DNA of 64,000 nucleotides, taken from positions 868,001 to 932,000 of the forward strand of contig NZ_JACXAC010000001.1 of NCBI RefSeq assembly GCF_014699055.1. Direction: 5' to 3'. Below are positions 26,808 through 35,214 of the stretch, in pieces. The number at the start of each line of letters is the position of its first letter. Within the stretch, counting starts at the first letter, position 1. This stretch comes from Hymenobacter armeniacus. GTDB taxonomy: Bacteria > Bacteroidota > Bacteroidia > Cytophagales > Hymenobacteraceae. The notes under the pieces were generated by a model. That model made no database searches. It was not told the origin of the DNA and was given only the letters and a program-made list of their open reading frames with translations. The position numbers were made by a program, and so were the translations under genes.

Positions 26808-28127
26808 ATGGCTGATATTTCAACTGCTTCCCCGGCGTCGCGCTTTCGTTCCATTATTAGCGGTTCCATTGGCAACTTGGTCGAGTGGTACGACTGGTAT
26901 GCCTATTCGGCATTTGCCCTCTATTTCGCGCCCATATTCTTTCCCAACGGCGATGCCACGGCCAAGCTTCTGAATACCGCGGCCATTTTTGCCGTGGGTT
27001 TTCTGATGCGGCCCATTGGCGCATGGCTGCTGGGGGCCTACGCCGACCGACACGGGCGGCGGGCTGCCTTGCTGCTGTCGGTCCGGCTCATGGCCGGTGG
27101 CTCGCTGCTGATTGCGGCCACGCCGGGCCATGCGCGCATTGGGGTGGCGGCCCCTGCCTTGCTGCTGCTGGCCCGCCTGGTGCAGGGCATCAGCGTGGGC
27201 GGCGAATATGGTACGTCGGCCACGTACTTAAGCGAGATGGCCGGGGTTCGGCACCGCGGTTTTTGGTCCAGCTTTCAGTACCTCACGCTCATGGGAGGGC
27301 AGTTGTTGGCGCTGCTCGTGCAGTTGGGCCTGCAGCAGGTGCTGAGTCCGGCCCAGATGAGCGAGTGGGGCTGGCGGGTGCCGTTCGTGATTGGGGCTTT
27401 GGCGGCGCTGGGCGCCTTGTACCTGCGCACGCACATGAGCGAAACGGCCGCTTTTGAGCAACACCGGCAGGCCGCGGATGCCAGCGCGGTGCCGGGCGTT
27501 CGAGCCTCGGTGCCCAGCCAACTTCGGGTGCTGGCGCAACACCCCAAGGCCGTGCTCACGGTGGTGGGCCTCACGCTCGGGGGCACCCTGGCTTTTTACA
27601 CTTACACTACTTACGCGCAGAAATTCCTCGTGAATACCTCGGGCTTCAGCAAGGAAGCGGCCACGCTGATTTCGTTTGGCGTGATGGCCGTAGCGCTGCT
27701 GTTCCAGCCACTGCTGGGCGCCATTTCCGATAAGGTGGGGCGCCGGCCTGTGCTGCTCATGTTCGGCGTCGGGGCCACGCTGGGCACGGTGCCGCTGCTA
27801 CGCCTGCTGGCCAGCACGCACGACGCCTGGGTGGCGGCGGGCCTGCTCATTGCGGCGTTATTCGTGGTGAGTGGCTACACGTCCATCAGCGCCGTTGTCA
27901 AAGCCGAGCTGTTTCCGACCGAAATCCGGGCCCTGGGCGTGGGGTTACCGTTTGCGCTCACCGTGGCCATTTTTGGCGGCACAGCCGAGTACGTGGCCTT
28001 GTTTGCCAAGCAGCGCGGGGTGGAGGAGTGGTTTTACTGGTACGTCACGGCCTGCGCGCTGCTGTCGCTGGTGGTGTACTGGCGCATGAGCGAAACCCAG
28101 GCCGAAAAAGGCCACCTGGTGGATTAG
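26808..28127 (+). CDS. MFS permease of the metabolite:H+ symporter (MHS) group
   Basis: 439 residues with twelve predicted membrane helices. N-terminal GNLVEWYDWYAYSAFALYFA is the signature of the MHS family (KgtP, ProP, citrate permeases). The MFS loop motif is YADRHGRRAALL, and its second copy ISDKVGRRPVLL follows helix 8. RLVQGISVGGEYGTSATYL and AELFPTEIRALGVGL also fit. Likely substrate is a dicarboxylate such as 2-oxoglutarate, or an osmolyte; sequence alone does not decide. A near-consensus TAGTTTG lies just before the ATG. Confidence 0.92.
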   Translation: MADISTASPASRFRSIISGSIGNLVEWYDWYAYSAFALYFAPIFFPNGDATAKLLNTAAIFAVGFLMRPIGAWLLGAYADRHGRRAALLLSVRLMAGGSLLIAATPGHARIGVAAPALLLLARLVQGISVGGEYGTSATYLSEMAGVRHRGFWSSFQYLTLMGGQLLALLVQLGLQQVLSPAQMSEWGWRVPFVIGALAALGALYLRTHMSETAAFEQHRQAADASAVPGVRASVPSQLRVLAQHPKAVLTVVGLTLGGTLAFYTYTTYAQKFLVNTSGFSKEAATLISFGVMAVALLFQPLLGAISDKVGRRPVLLMFGVGATLGTVPLLRLLASTHDAWVAAGLLIAALFVVSGYTSISAVVKAELFPTEIRALGVGLPFALTVAIFGGTAEYVALFAKQRGVEEWFYWYVTACALLSLVVYWRMSETQAEKGHLVD

Positions 28128-28145
28128 GCGCGGCCAGAGCACGCG

Positions 28146-28421
28146 TTATTTTGACTCAGCGGGCGTCGGCGGTGTGCCGGCAAAGCCGTTGGCCAGCTTG
28201 CCCAGGTCGATGTGCGACCGGGCGGTGTTGGTGTACACTTCGGTGAGCATGCCCGACAGCGCTTTGGCCACTTCCGGCCCACTGCGCGCCATGGTGCCCG
28301 AGATGACTCTGTAGTAAAACGCGGCGAGGGCGTCGCCGTCCCACATGCCGCGCAAGTTGTCGTGCAGGGCGCGCGCCTGCTCGAGGGAGGTGTCGATGAT
28401 TTTCTGGTCAGTTTCGGTCAT
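28146..28421 (-). CDS. Small protein of unknown function
   Basis: 91 residues, helical in appearance, no signal peptide or membrane segment: begins MTETDQKIIDTSLEQARAL. Convergent with the permease gene (18-base gap). I do not recognise the family. The even charge spacing and good start support a real gene, but it lies in a region where other frames are also open. Confidence 0.55.
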   Translation of the reverse strand: MTETDQKIIDTSLEQARALHDNLRGMWDGDALAAFYYRVISGTMARSGPEVAKALSGMLTEVYTNTARSHIDLGKLANGFAGTPPTPAESK

Positions 28422-28515
28422 GGGGCGGTGCGCGGTGCGCAGTGGATGCCCTTAGGTACGGCCGGCTCCGCTGCGGGTTGGGGCAACCGGGGCTGGCAGG
28501 CGCCATAACGCAGCA

Positions 28516-28564
28516 ATGGCCGGCAGCGCGCCAAGCCGAAGCTTGGTGGTGCGCTGCCGGCCAT
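28516..28564 (-). repeat. Perfect 14-base inverted repeat in a long hairpin, downstream of the dioxygenase gene
   Basis: ATGGCCGGCAGCGC and GCGCTGCCGGCCAT frame an inner stem CCAAGC/GCTTGG. On the minus strand it follows the dioxygenase stop by 21 bases. There is no T-run, so it may stabilise the 3' end or act as a weak terminator rather than a standard one. Confidence 0.7.
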
Positions 28565-28585
28565 GCGGCCAAGGGAACCGGGCTG

Positions 28586-29581
28586 CTAGTGCGCGCCCAC
28601 GCCTTCTTCGAGCACGCTCTCTACCCAGCCTTTGCCCCAGTCTTCGAGCTCCTGGGCGCTCCAGAGCTGGGGGTAGAAGATGCGGCGCTGAAACTTGGGG
28701 GGCAGGTAGTTGCGCCAGTTGGTGCCACCGGTGGCGGCCACGTCGGTGGGGTTGCGGTGCAGGTAGCGCACCGCCGATTTGAAGTGCATGAGCGGCCAAT
28801 TCACGTTCACGCTCACGTCGAGCTGGCGCATGGCGCGCAGCAGGCGCGGGTGGTGGCGGTCTTCTTCGGGCAGACGCTGCACTACGGCCCACACGTTGCG
28901 GTCGTGGTAAGCTTCGGCGTGGCGCACGAGGTCGGCGGTGTATTTTCGCTCGAACTCAATCAGCGTCAGGGCCTTGGCGCCGCTGGCCTCGATAGTGGCG
29001 CCGGCTTTCCAGTAGATGCAGCCCAGCAGCTGGTCGAAATCGTGGGCCGAAGCCTCGCCCAGGGTCTGGCGCTTCACTTGGTCGGTCAGGTTTTCGAGGG
29101 CGGTGCTGGCAATCTCAATCATGCGGTACTGCACGCTCTGGAAGCCCGAGGCCGGCATGAGGGCCATGCGAAAATCCAGAAACTGCTGCTTGTCCATGCC
29201 GTCGACCATCACGTCGAACGAGTCGATGAGGTTCTCGAAATAGCGGTTGATGCGGCCCAGGCGCAGTACGACCTCGCCCAGCGTGGGCTGTTGAAGGTCG
29301 CCGATTTGCTCGTACTCGCAGAGGCAGAGCTTGAAATACAGCTCCGAAATCTGGTGGTACATGATGAAAATCCGCTCGTCGGGCAGGTTGGTGAGCGGGC
29401 GTTGAAGGGAAAGTAAAGTGTCTAGCTCGATATAATCCCAGTAATTGATGTACTTGGCGTGGTAGAGTCCTTCGAGGTAGGCGGCCAGGTCCTGGCCGTC
29501 GGGAACGTATTTTTCCTGCAGCCGTCGGAGTTGGGCCAGTACGGCAGGGGAAAACTCGTCCGGGGTGGGAAGGTCGGACAT
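28586..29581 (-). CDS. Tryptophan 2,3-dioxygenase family protein
   Basis: Haem enzyme that opens the indole ring of tryptophan to N-formylkynurenine, first step of the kynurenine route. FIMYHQISELYFKLCLCE aligns with the substrate-site helix of TDO (His in YHQ). MHFKSAVRYLHRNPTDVAAT followed by GGTNWRNYLPP corresponds to the proximal-haem-His helix and the flexible GTGGS-like loop. 331 residues from the ATG of MSDLPTPDEF; the reading frame stays open far upstream across the sdaAB gene, but that part is antisense shadow. No kynurenine pathway genes adjoin. Confidence 0.88.
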   Translation of the reverse strand: MSDLPTPDEFSPAVLAQLRRLQEKYVPDGQDLAAYLEGLYHAKYINYWDYIELDTLLSLQRPLTNLPDERIFIMYHQISELYFKLCLCEYEQIGDLQQPTLGEVVLRLGRINRYFENLIDSFDVMVDGMDKQQFLDFRMALMPASGFQSVQYRMIEIASTALENLTDQVKRQTLGEASAHDFDQLLGCIYWKAGATIEASGAKALTLIEFERKYTADLVRHAEAYHDRNVWAVVQRLPEEDRHHPRLLRAMRQLDVSVNVNWPLMHFKSAVRYLHRNPTDVAATGGTNWRNYLPPKFQRRIFYPQLWSAQELEDWGKGWVESVLEEGVGAH

Positions 29582-29777
29582 AAGAAAAAGGGGTAATGGT
29601 GGGAGGGAAATGCCTGGGTGGAGGCAGGGCAAATATCGACAAAAACCTGAGGTTGCAAGCCACGGATTTAGGCGGCGTGCCGAACATTTAACTACGGTAG
29701 CGGTTAAGCGGCATTTTGGCGGCGGGTTTTGGCTCGGGCGCGGGCCGGCGCCGGGCGTTGGAAGGGCCGCGCGGCGG

Positions 29778-29785
29778 TAGATTTG
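29778..29785 (+). promoter_or_regulatory. TAnnTTTG -7 box for sdaAB
   Basis: TAGATTTG, 51 bases before the ATG of the serine dehydratase gene, in the divergent gap with the dioxygenase gene. Confidence 0.55.
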
Positions 29786-29836
29786 GGGGCCGTCCGCTAC
29801 TTTTAAGCCCCCAACCGTAGAGCGCGGCGCAAGTCC

Positions 29837-30517
29837 ATGGCCGAAAAATCCAGCATTTTTGATATGATTGGTCCCGTGATGATTGGGCCCAGCTCGTCGC
29901 ACACGGCTGGCGTGGTGCGCATTGCGCGCGCCGCCATTCGCATTCTGGGCGCCGTGCCCACCGAGGCGGTCATCACCTTCTACAACTCGTTTGCCCGCAC
30001 TTACGAAGGCCACGGCTCCGACCGCGCCATCGTGGCGGGCCTGCTGGGCTACGCGCCCGACGACACCCGCATCCGCACGGCCTTCGACCACGCCGCGGCG
30101 GCCGGCCTGCGCTACACCTTCCAGAGCGTGGGCAATGCCTCTACCATGCACCCCAACACCATCAAGCTGAACTTGCTGGACGGCGCCACCGGCCACCGCG
30201 TGGAGGTGGTGGGCCAGAGCCGCGGGGGCGGGGTCATCCGCGTGGTGGAGGTCGACGGCTTTCCAGCCGATTTTTCGGGCGCGCTGCACACGCTCATCAT
30301 CGATGCCCACGACGTGCCGGGCTCCATTGCCTTCATTGCTTCCGTCATTGCCCACGACCAGTGCAACATCGCCACCATGTTTGTGAGCCGCAAGGGCCGC
30401 AATGATGCGGCCCGACAATTCATTGAGATGGATAGCCCCATCAAAGAAATAACCCTGCAGTACCTGCGCCAGCTAAGCTGGGTGCAACGCATCACCTACA
30501 TTCCCACGCTGGAATAG
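29837..30517 (+). CDS. sdaAB: L-serine dehydratase, iron-sulfur type, beta subunit
   Basis: Beta chain of the two-subunit [4Fe-4S] L-serine ammonia-lyase (serine to pyruvate and ammonia). Family signature MIGPSSSHTAGVVRIAR near the N-terminus, then YEGHGSDRAIVAGLLG and HPNTIKLNL. The C-terminal ~75 residues are an ACT domain (LIIDAHDVPGSIAFIASVIA). 226 residues is right for a separate beta subunit. The alpha subunit with the cluster cysteines is not in this window, which is unusual because the pair is often adjacent. Confidence 0.92.
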   Translation: MAEKSSIFDMIGPVMIGPSSSHTAGVVRIARAAIRILGAVPTEAVITFYNSFARTYEGHGSDRAIVAGLLGYAPDDTRIRTAFDHAAAAGLRYTFQSVGNASTMHPNTIKLNLLDGATGHRVEVVGQSRGGGVIRVVEVDGFPADFSGALHTLIIDAHDVPGSIAFIASVIAHDQCNIATMFVSRKGRNDAARQFIEMDSPIKEITLQYLRQLSWVQRITYIPTLE

Positions 30518-30589
30518 GAGGTGGGTAATAAAAATGACGAATTGCCGATTACAACCCTGCTACTTCCGCATAAAACACTTTTCTGCAAA

Positions 30590-32131
30590 ATGAAACGACG
30601 GACTATTCCCGCTTCGATGAAGCACGGGCTCCTGGCCGGCTTGGCCGGCGCGTTGGCGCTGGCGCCGGCGGCCCGGGCCCAACAAACGCCGGCCGTGCCG
30701 GGGGCGCCGCCCGCGGCGGCCCCCAGCGGCACGGCGCAGGCCCTGCCCACCGGCCCCTGGTCGCTGCAAAGCGCCGTGGATTATGCCCTGGCCCACAACC
30801 TCAACGTGCGCTTGAGCGAGCTGCAGGCGCAAAACAACCAGCAGGTGCTGCGCCAGAGCCGCGCCGCGCTGCTGCCCTCGGCCAACCTGAGCGGCTCGCA
30901 GTCGTGGCAGTACGGCACCAGCGTGAACCCGCTCACTTACGAGTTTCAGAGCAACACCGTGCGGGCCAACAACTTTGCTGGCATTGCGCAGCTCACGCTC
31001 TTTCAGGGCTTCCAGCTGCGCAATACCATTCGGCGCAACGACCTGGATTACCAGGCCAGCTTGGCCGACATTGAGAAGGCCCGCAATGATTTGAGCCTGA
31101 ACGTGGCGTCGGCGTTTTTGCAGCTGGTGCTGGCCCAAGAGCTGGTGCGCGCCAACCAGACGCGCGTGGAAAGCGACCAAGCCCAGATTGCCCGCACCAG
31201 AATTTTGCTCAAAGCCGGCAGCATTCCCGAAAGCACCTTGCTCGACAGCCAGTCGCAGCTGGCCACCGACGAGCTGAACGTGGTGACGGCCCAGAATCAG
31301 GCCGATTTGGCCCGCCTGTCGTTGCTCCAGCTTATGAACATCGACCCGGCTAACGCGGCGGGGTTTGCCATTGAGGTGCCCCAACTGCCCGACCCCGACG
31401 AGGAAGGCGCCCTGGCGCTGGATTTGAACGCCACTTACCAGACGGCGGCCGGCCGGCTGCCCGAAATCCGGGCGGCGGAGCTGCGGGTGCAAAGCGCCCG
31501 CCGGGGCACCGACCTGGCCCGCGGCGGCTATTACCCGCGCCTGGCCCTCACGGGGCAGGTATTTTCGGGGTATTCGTCGGTGCGCACGGTCACCTCGGTT
31601 GGCAACGACTCGACGGCCCGCCGCACCACGTTCTACGTGAACAACGGCGGCGTACAGACTCCGCTCACCGTGACCACCTATCAGCGCAATATCCTGAGCC
31701 TGCCGCAGGGGTTCTGGGACCAGCTGAACCAGAACCTGGGCCAGCAAATCCAGTTTCAGCTCAACATTCCCATCCTGAACGGTTTGCAGGTGCGCACCGG
31801 CGTGCAGCGCGCCATCATCAACGAAAAGGCCCAGACCGTGCGCGCCGAGCAGGCCCGCCTCACCCTGCGCCAGAGCATTGAGCAGGCCTATGCCGATGCC
31901 CGCGCGGCCCAGCTGCAATACGCTGCCGCCAAGCGGCAGGTGGTGGCCCTCACCCTCACGCAGCGCAATTCGGAAATCCGCTTCAACAACGGGCTGCTGA
32001 ACGGCACCGAGTTCAACATCGCCAAAAACAACCTCAACTACGCCGAGTCGAACCGCATTCAGGCCAAGTACAGCTACATTTTCCGGCGCAAGGTGCTCGA
32101 TTTCTATCAGGGCAAGCCGCTGGCGCTGTAA
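30590..32131 (+). CDS. TolC-type outer-membrane efflux protein
   Basis: Outer-membrane channel of a tripartite efflux or type I secretion system. Signal peptide ends PAARAQQ. Two OEP repeats with long helices: LQSAVDYALAHNLNVRLSEL opens the first, and the membrane strand region includes TLFQGFQLRNTIRRNDLDY; the second repeat contains QFQLNIPILNGLQVRTGVQR. I start at the ATG of MKRRTIPASM; a later ATG nine codons in also leaves a signal peptide, and an upstream GTG is in frame. Followed 76 bases later by the adaptor protein. Confidence 0.93.
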   Translation: MKRRTIPASMKHGLLAGLAGALALAPAARAQQTPAVPGAPPAAAPSGTAQALPTGPWSLQSAVDYALAHNLNVRLSELQAQNNQQVLRQSRAALLPSANLSGSQSWQYGTSVNPLTYEFQSNTVRANNFAGIAQLTLFQGFQLRNTIRRNDLDYQASLADIEKARNDLSLNVASAFLQLVLAQELVRANQTRVESDQAQIARTRILLKAGSIPESTLLDSQSQLATDELNVVTAQNQADLARLSLLQLMNIDPANAAGFAIEVPQLPDPDEEGALALDLNATYQTAAGRLPEIRAAELRVQSARRGTDLARGGYYPRLALTGQVFSGYSSVRTVTSVGNDSTARRTTFYVNNGGVQTPLTVTTYQRNILSLPQGFWDQLNQNLGQQIQFQLNIPILNGLQVRTGVQRAIINEKAQTVRAEQARLTLRQSIEQAYADARAAQLQYAAAKRQVVALTLTQRNSEIRFNNGLLNGTEFNIAKNNLNYAESNRIQAKYSYIFRRKVLDFYQGKPLAL

Positions 32132-32207
32132 GCGGCCCGGGCGCGGGCCCACTTCCCTCACACTTTCTGCAAACTGAATACCTACTTACTGAACAGATTA
32201 CGCTTTC

Positions 32208-33602
32208 ATGAAAAATAACCGTTTACTCTTCATTCTGCTCGGCCTCATCGTGGTGGGCCTGGTGGGCTACACCATGGCCAAGAAAAAAGGCTGGGTGGGC
32301 AAGCCCAGCGGCGTGGAAGTGCTGGTGGCCAAGGCCGGCCCCACCACCATCGTTGAGAAGGTGAGCGCCTCGGGCAAGGTGCAGCCCGAAACCGAAGTGA
32401 AAATCTCGCCCGACGTATCGGGCGAAATCATTGAGCTCTACGTGCAGGAGGGCGACTCCGTGCGCAAGGGCCAGCTGCTGCTCCGCATTCGCCCCGACAA
32501 TTACCAGGCCCAGGTAAACATGCAGAGCGCCCAGGTGGGCACCCAGCGCGCCAACGTGGGCCAGGCCCAGGCCCGCCTGCAGCAGCTGCTGGCCTCGGCC
32601 AAGCAAACCGAGCTGACCTACCGCCGCAACGCCTCGCTGTACAAGCAAAAGGTGATTTCGCAGGCCGACTACGAAGCCAGCCAGGCCGCCTACAACGCCT
32701 CGCAGGAGGAAATTAACAGCGCCCGCCAGCAAATCCGGGCGTCGCAGAGCACGGTGAGCGCGGCCTCGGCTTCGCTGGAAGAAGCCCGTAAAAACCTCAA
32801 CAAAACCACCATCTACGCCCCGGTGAGCGGCACGGTGAGCAAGCTCAATGTGAAAAAAGGCGAGCGCGTGGTGGGCACCACCCAGATGGCCGGCACCGAA
32901 ATCATGCGCATTGCCAACCTCAACAACATGGAGGTGCGCGTGAACGTGAACGAGAACGACGTGAACAACGTGAACCTCGGCGACTCGGTGGAAGTGGAAG
33001 TAGACGCGTACAGCAACCAGGACGAGAAATTCCGCGGCCTGGTCACCAACATTGCCAACACCGCCAAAGACGCCCTCACCGCCGAAGCCGTGACCGAATT
33101 TGAGGTGCGCATTCGCCTGCTGCCCGAAAGCTACAAGCACTTGCTGCGCACCGTGCGGGGCCAAACCATTGTGCCCTTCCGCCCGGGCATGACGGCCTCG
33201 GTCGACATCATCACCGACCGCAAAAGCAACGTGCTGAGCGTGCCCCTGGCCGCCGTGACCACTCGGTCGGATTCCTCGGCGCTGAAAAAGAACGAGAAGA
33301 ACGCCGAACGCGTGAGGGGCGCGGTGGTGGCTGCTGACGAAAAAGGTGGCCCCAAGCCCGAAATTCAGGAGGTGGTGTTTGTGGTGCGCGACGGCAAAGC
33401 CGTAATGACGCCCGTGAAAACCGGCATCAGCGACTTCCAGAACATCGAAATCCTGCGCGGCGTGAAAGCCGGCGACCAGGTGGTAAGCGGCCCCTTCCGG
33501 GCGGTGGCCAAAACCCTCAAAGACAAGGCAACGGTTGACATTAAAGACGAAAAGTCTCTCAACAAAGAAGCCTTGAAAGACGAGTCGAACGAGGACAAGT
33601 AA
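32208..33602 (+). CDS. HlyD/RND-type periplasmic adaptor subunit
   Basis: Membrane-fusion protein linking an inner-membrane pump to the TolC-like channel. N-terminal membrane anchor at about 5-22. The lipoyl half-motifs are KVQPETEVKISPDVSGEIIE and IYAPVSGTVSKLNVKKGERV, separated by a helical hairpin rich in Gln and Ala. Beta-barrel and membrane-proximal domains follow, and the tail is strongly charged. 464 residues. In Bacteroidota this type is usually followed by MacB-like ABC permease genes; here gpsA follows instead. Confidence 0.92.
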   Translation: MKNNRLLFILLGLIVVGLVGYTMAKKKGWVGKPSGVEVLVAKAGPTTIVEKVSASGKVQPETEVKISPDVSGEIIELYVQEGDSVRKGQLLLRIRPDNYQAQVNMQSAQVGTQRANVGQAQARLQQLLASAKQTELTYRRNASLYKQKVISQADYEASQAAYNASQEEINSARQQIRASQSTVSAASASLEEARKNLNKTTIYAPVSGTVSKLNVKKGERVVGTTQMAGTEIMRIANLNNMEVRVNVNENDVNNVNLGDSVEVEVDAYSNQDEKFRGLVTNIANTAKDALTAEAVTEFEVRIRLLPESYKHLLRTVRGQTIVPFRPGMTASVDIITDRKSNVLSVPLAAVTTRSDSSALKKNEKNAERVRGAVVAADEKGGPKPEIQEVVFVVRDGKAVMTPVKTGISDFQNIEILRGVKAGDQVVSGPFRAVAKTLKDKATVDIKDEKSLNKEALKDESNEDK

Positions 33603-33623
33603 GCCCTGTTTCGCCTCCTGCAG

Positions 33624-33715
33624 CGTCATGCTTCGCGAAGTCGAAGCATCTTTACGGCCAAACCAAGCCTCGCTTGGCAAAGCGGTAGAGATGCTTCGGC
33701 ACGCTCAGCATGACG
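33624..33715. repeat. Intergenic 92-base imperfect palindrome ('MLRHAQHD' element)
   Basis: CGTCATGC at the left end and GCATGACG at the right end close a long imperfect inverted repeat. Inner blocks CGAAGCATCT and AGATGCTTCG also match, and the tip is AACCAAGCC-TCGC-TTGGC. One strand encodes the phrase MLRHAQHD, which I know as a recurring spurious peptide in Hymenobacter-type genomes. It lies between the adaptor gene and gpsA. It looks like a dispersed repeat, possibly acting as a terminator. Confidence 0.75.
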
Positions 33716-33752
33716 TTTTGCTTTTTTCTCATTGCCCTCAATTCCCACCCAC

Positions 33753-34742
33753 TTGGAAAAAATCGCCATGCTCGGCGGCGGCTCCTGGGCCACCGCCCTC
33801 ACCAAAATCCTCAGCGAAAACGGCGCCCGGCTCGACTGGTGGCTGCGCTCGAAAGACGACGTGCAGCACCTGCTGCGCACCCGCCACAACCCGCGCTACC
33901 TCTCGGCCGTGCAGTTTGACCTGAACCGCGTGTACCCCACCACCGACCTCGAAGATGCCATCGAAGAGGCCGACTGGCTGGTGCTGGCCGTGCCGGCCGC
34001 CTTCGTGCAGCCGGTGCTCGATAAGCTGGACCGCGACGCGCTGAAACACAAGCGCGTGGTGTCGGCCATCAAGGGCATGATTCCGGGCAAGAACCAGCTC
34101 GTGACCGACTACGTGGCCGAGCGGTTCCGGCTGGGCCGGCACCAACTGGGCGTGATAGCCGGGCCCTGCCACGCCGAGGAAGTGGCGCTGGAAAAGCAGA
34201 GCTACCTCACCATTGGCTCGCCCGATGCGGGCCTGGCGCTGGAGTTTTGCGAGCTGCTGCGCAACCGCTTCGTGAGCGCGCACCCGGCCGCCGACCTCGA
34301 CGGCATCGAATACTGCGCCGTGATGAAAAACATTATTGCCCTCACCGGGGGCATTGCGCACGGCCTGGGCTACGGCGACAACTTTCTGGCCGTGCTGGTG
34401 AGCAACGCGGTGCAGGAAATCCGCCGGTTTCTGCAGGCCATCAACCCGCAGCCGCGCGACCTTTCGGCCTCGGCCTACCTCGGCGATTTGCTAGTGACGG
34501 CGTACTCGCAGTTTTCGCGCAACCGCACCTTCGGCAGCATGGTGGGCCGCGGGTATTCGGTGAAATCGGCCCAGCTGGAAATGAACATGGTGGCCGAGGG
34601 TTACTACGCCGTGAAGTCCATCCACGAGCTTAACAAAAAGCTCAAAGTGAACATGCCCATCACCGAAGCGGCGTTTAATATCCTTTACGAACGAATTGCG
34701 CCGGCCGTGGAGCTGGAGATTTTGAAGGAGAAGCTGCGCTAA
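33753..34742 (+). CDS. gpsA: Glycerol-3-phosphate dehydrogenase [NAD(P)+]
   Basis: Makes sn-glycerol-3-phosphate for phospholipid synthesis. NAD-binding strand and loop IAMLGGGSWATAL at the start, LVLAVPAAFVQPVL, SAIKGMIPG, VIAGPCHAEEVA, the catalytic lysine in YCAVMKNIIAL, and NRTFGSMVGRGYSV. I start at a TTG (MEKIAMLGGG) because the first ATG downstream would cut the nucleotide-binding strand; another TTG seven codons upstream is possible. 329 residues is normal. The EamA-type gene follows after 30 bases. Confidence 0.95.
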   Translation: MEKIAMLGGGSWATALTKILSENGARLDWWLRSKDDVQHLLRTRHNPRYLSAVQFDLNRVYPTTDLEDAIEEADWLVLAVPAAFVQPVLDKLDRDALKHKRVVSAIKGMIPGKNQLVTDYVAERFRLGRHQLGVIAGPCHAEEVALEKQSYLTIGSPDAGLALEFCELLRNRFVSAHPAADLDGIEYCAVMKNIIALTGGIAHGLGYGDNFLAVLVSNAVQEIRRFLQAINPQPRDLSASAYLGDLLVTAYSQFSRNRTFGSMVGRGYSVKSAQLEMNMVAEGYYAVKSIHELNKKLKVNMPITEAAFNILYERIAPAVELEILKEKLR

Positions 34743-34772
34743 AACGTCCTTTCGCCACCACGTCACTCGCCC

Positions 34773-35201
34773 ATGATAAATTGGCTCCCGCTCGCGCTGC
34801 TCACGGCCTTGTGCCTGGCGCTCTACAACTTTTTCATCAAGCTGGCCGCCAATCACCTGCCGCCGGCCGTGGGCGCGGTGGTGCTGCAGCTGGTGGCCGC
34901 CGCACTGGGCGCCGCTTGGCTGCTGAAACTGAAGCTGGCCGGGCAGCCGCTGAACGTATCGGGCAAAGGGCTGGCGCTGGCGGCATTGGCGGGCCTGGGT
35001 GTGGGTTTGGCTGAAATCCTCACGTTTGTGGTGTTTCAGCGGGGCGTGCCGTCGTCGGTGGGCACGCCCGTCATTGTGGGCAGCTCGGTGCTGCTTACGG
35101 CCCTGCTGGGGCTGGCAGTGCTCCGCGAAACCCTGGCGCTGCCGCAGGCCGTGGGCTTGGTGCTGGTGGTGGTGGGCATTGCGCTGCTGGCGCGGAGCTA
35201 G
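34773..35201 (+). CDS. Half-size EamA/DMT-superfamily membrane protein
   Basis: 142 residues with four to five membrane helices, the size of one EamA repeat. Starts INWLPLALLTALCLALYNFF and ends LPQAVGLVLVVVGIALLARS, both typical of EamA units; the Glu in LAVLRETLALPQ is the usual loop residue. Such half-size members work as dimers. Substrate unknown. Probably cotranscribed with gpsA. Confidence 0.85.
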   Translation: MINWLPLALLTALCLALYNFFIKLAANHLPPAVGAVVLQLVAAALGAAWLLKLKLAGQPLNVSGKGLALAALAGLGVGLAEILTFVVFQRGVPSSVGTPVIVGSSVLLTALLGLAVLRETLALPQAVGLVLVVVGIALLARS

Positions 35202-35214
35202 CGCGTGGCAGCGC

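Noticed and set aside
29582-30418. Minus-strand open frame continuous with the dioxygenase gene, giving a 610-codon protein
   Set aside because: The extra part lies entirely opposite sdaAB, is His/Val/Gly-rich as expected from antisense of high-G+C codons, and the dioxygenase has a good ATG at 29581.
33628-33924. Small plus-strand frame beginning MLREVEASLRPNQASLG
   Set aside because: It is translated from the intergenic palindrome and then runs out of phase into gpsA; a known type of spurious peptide.
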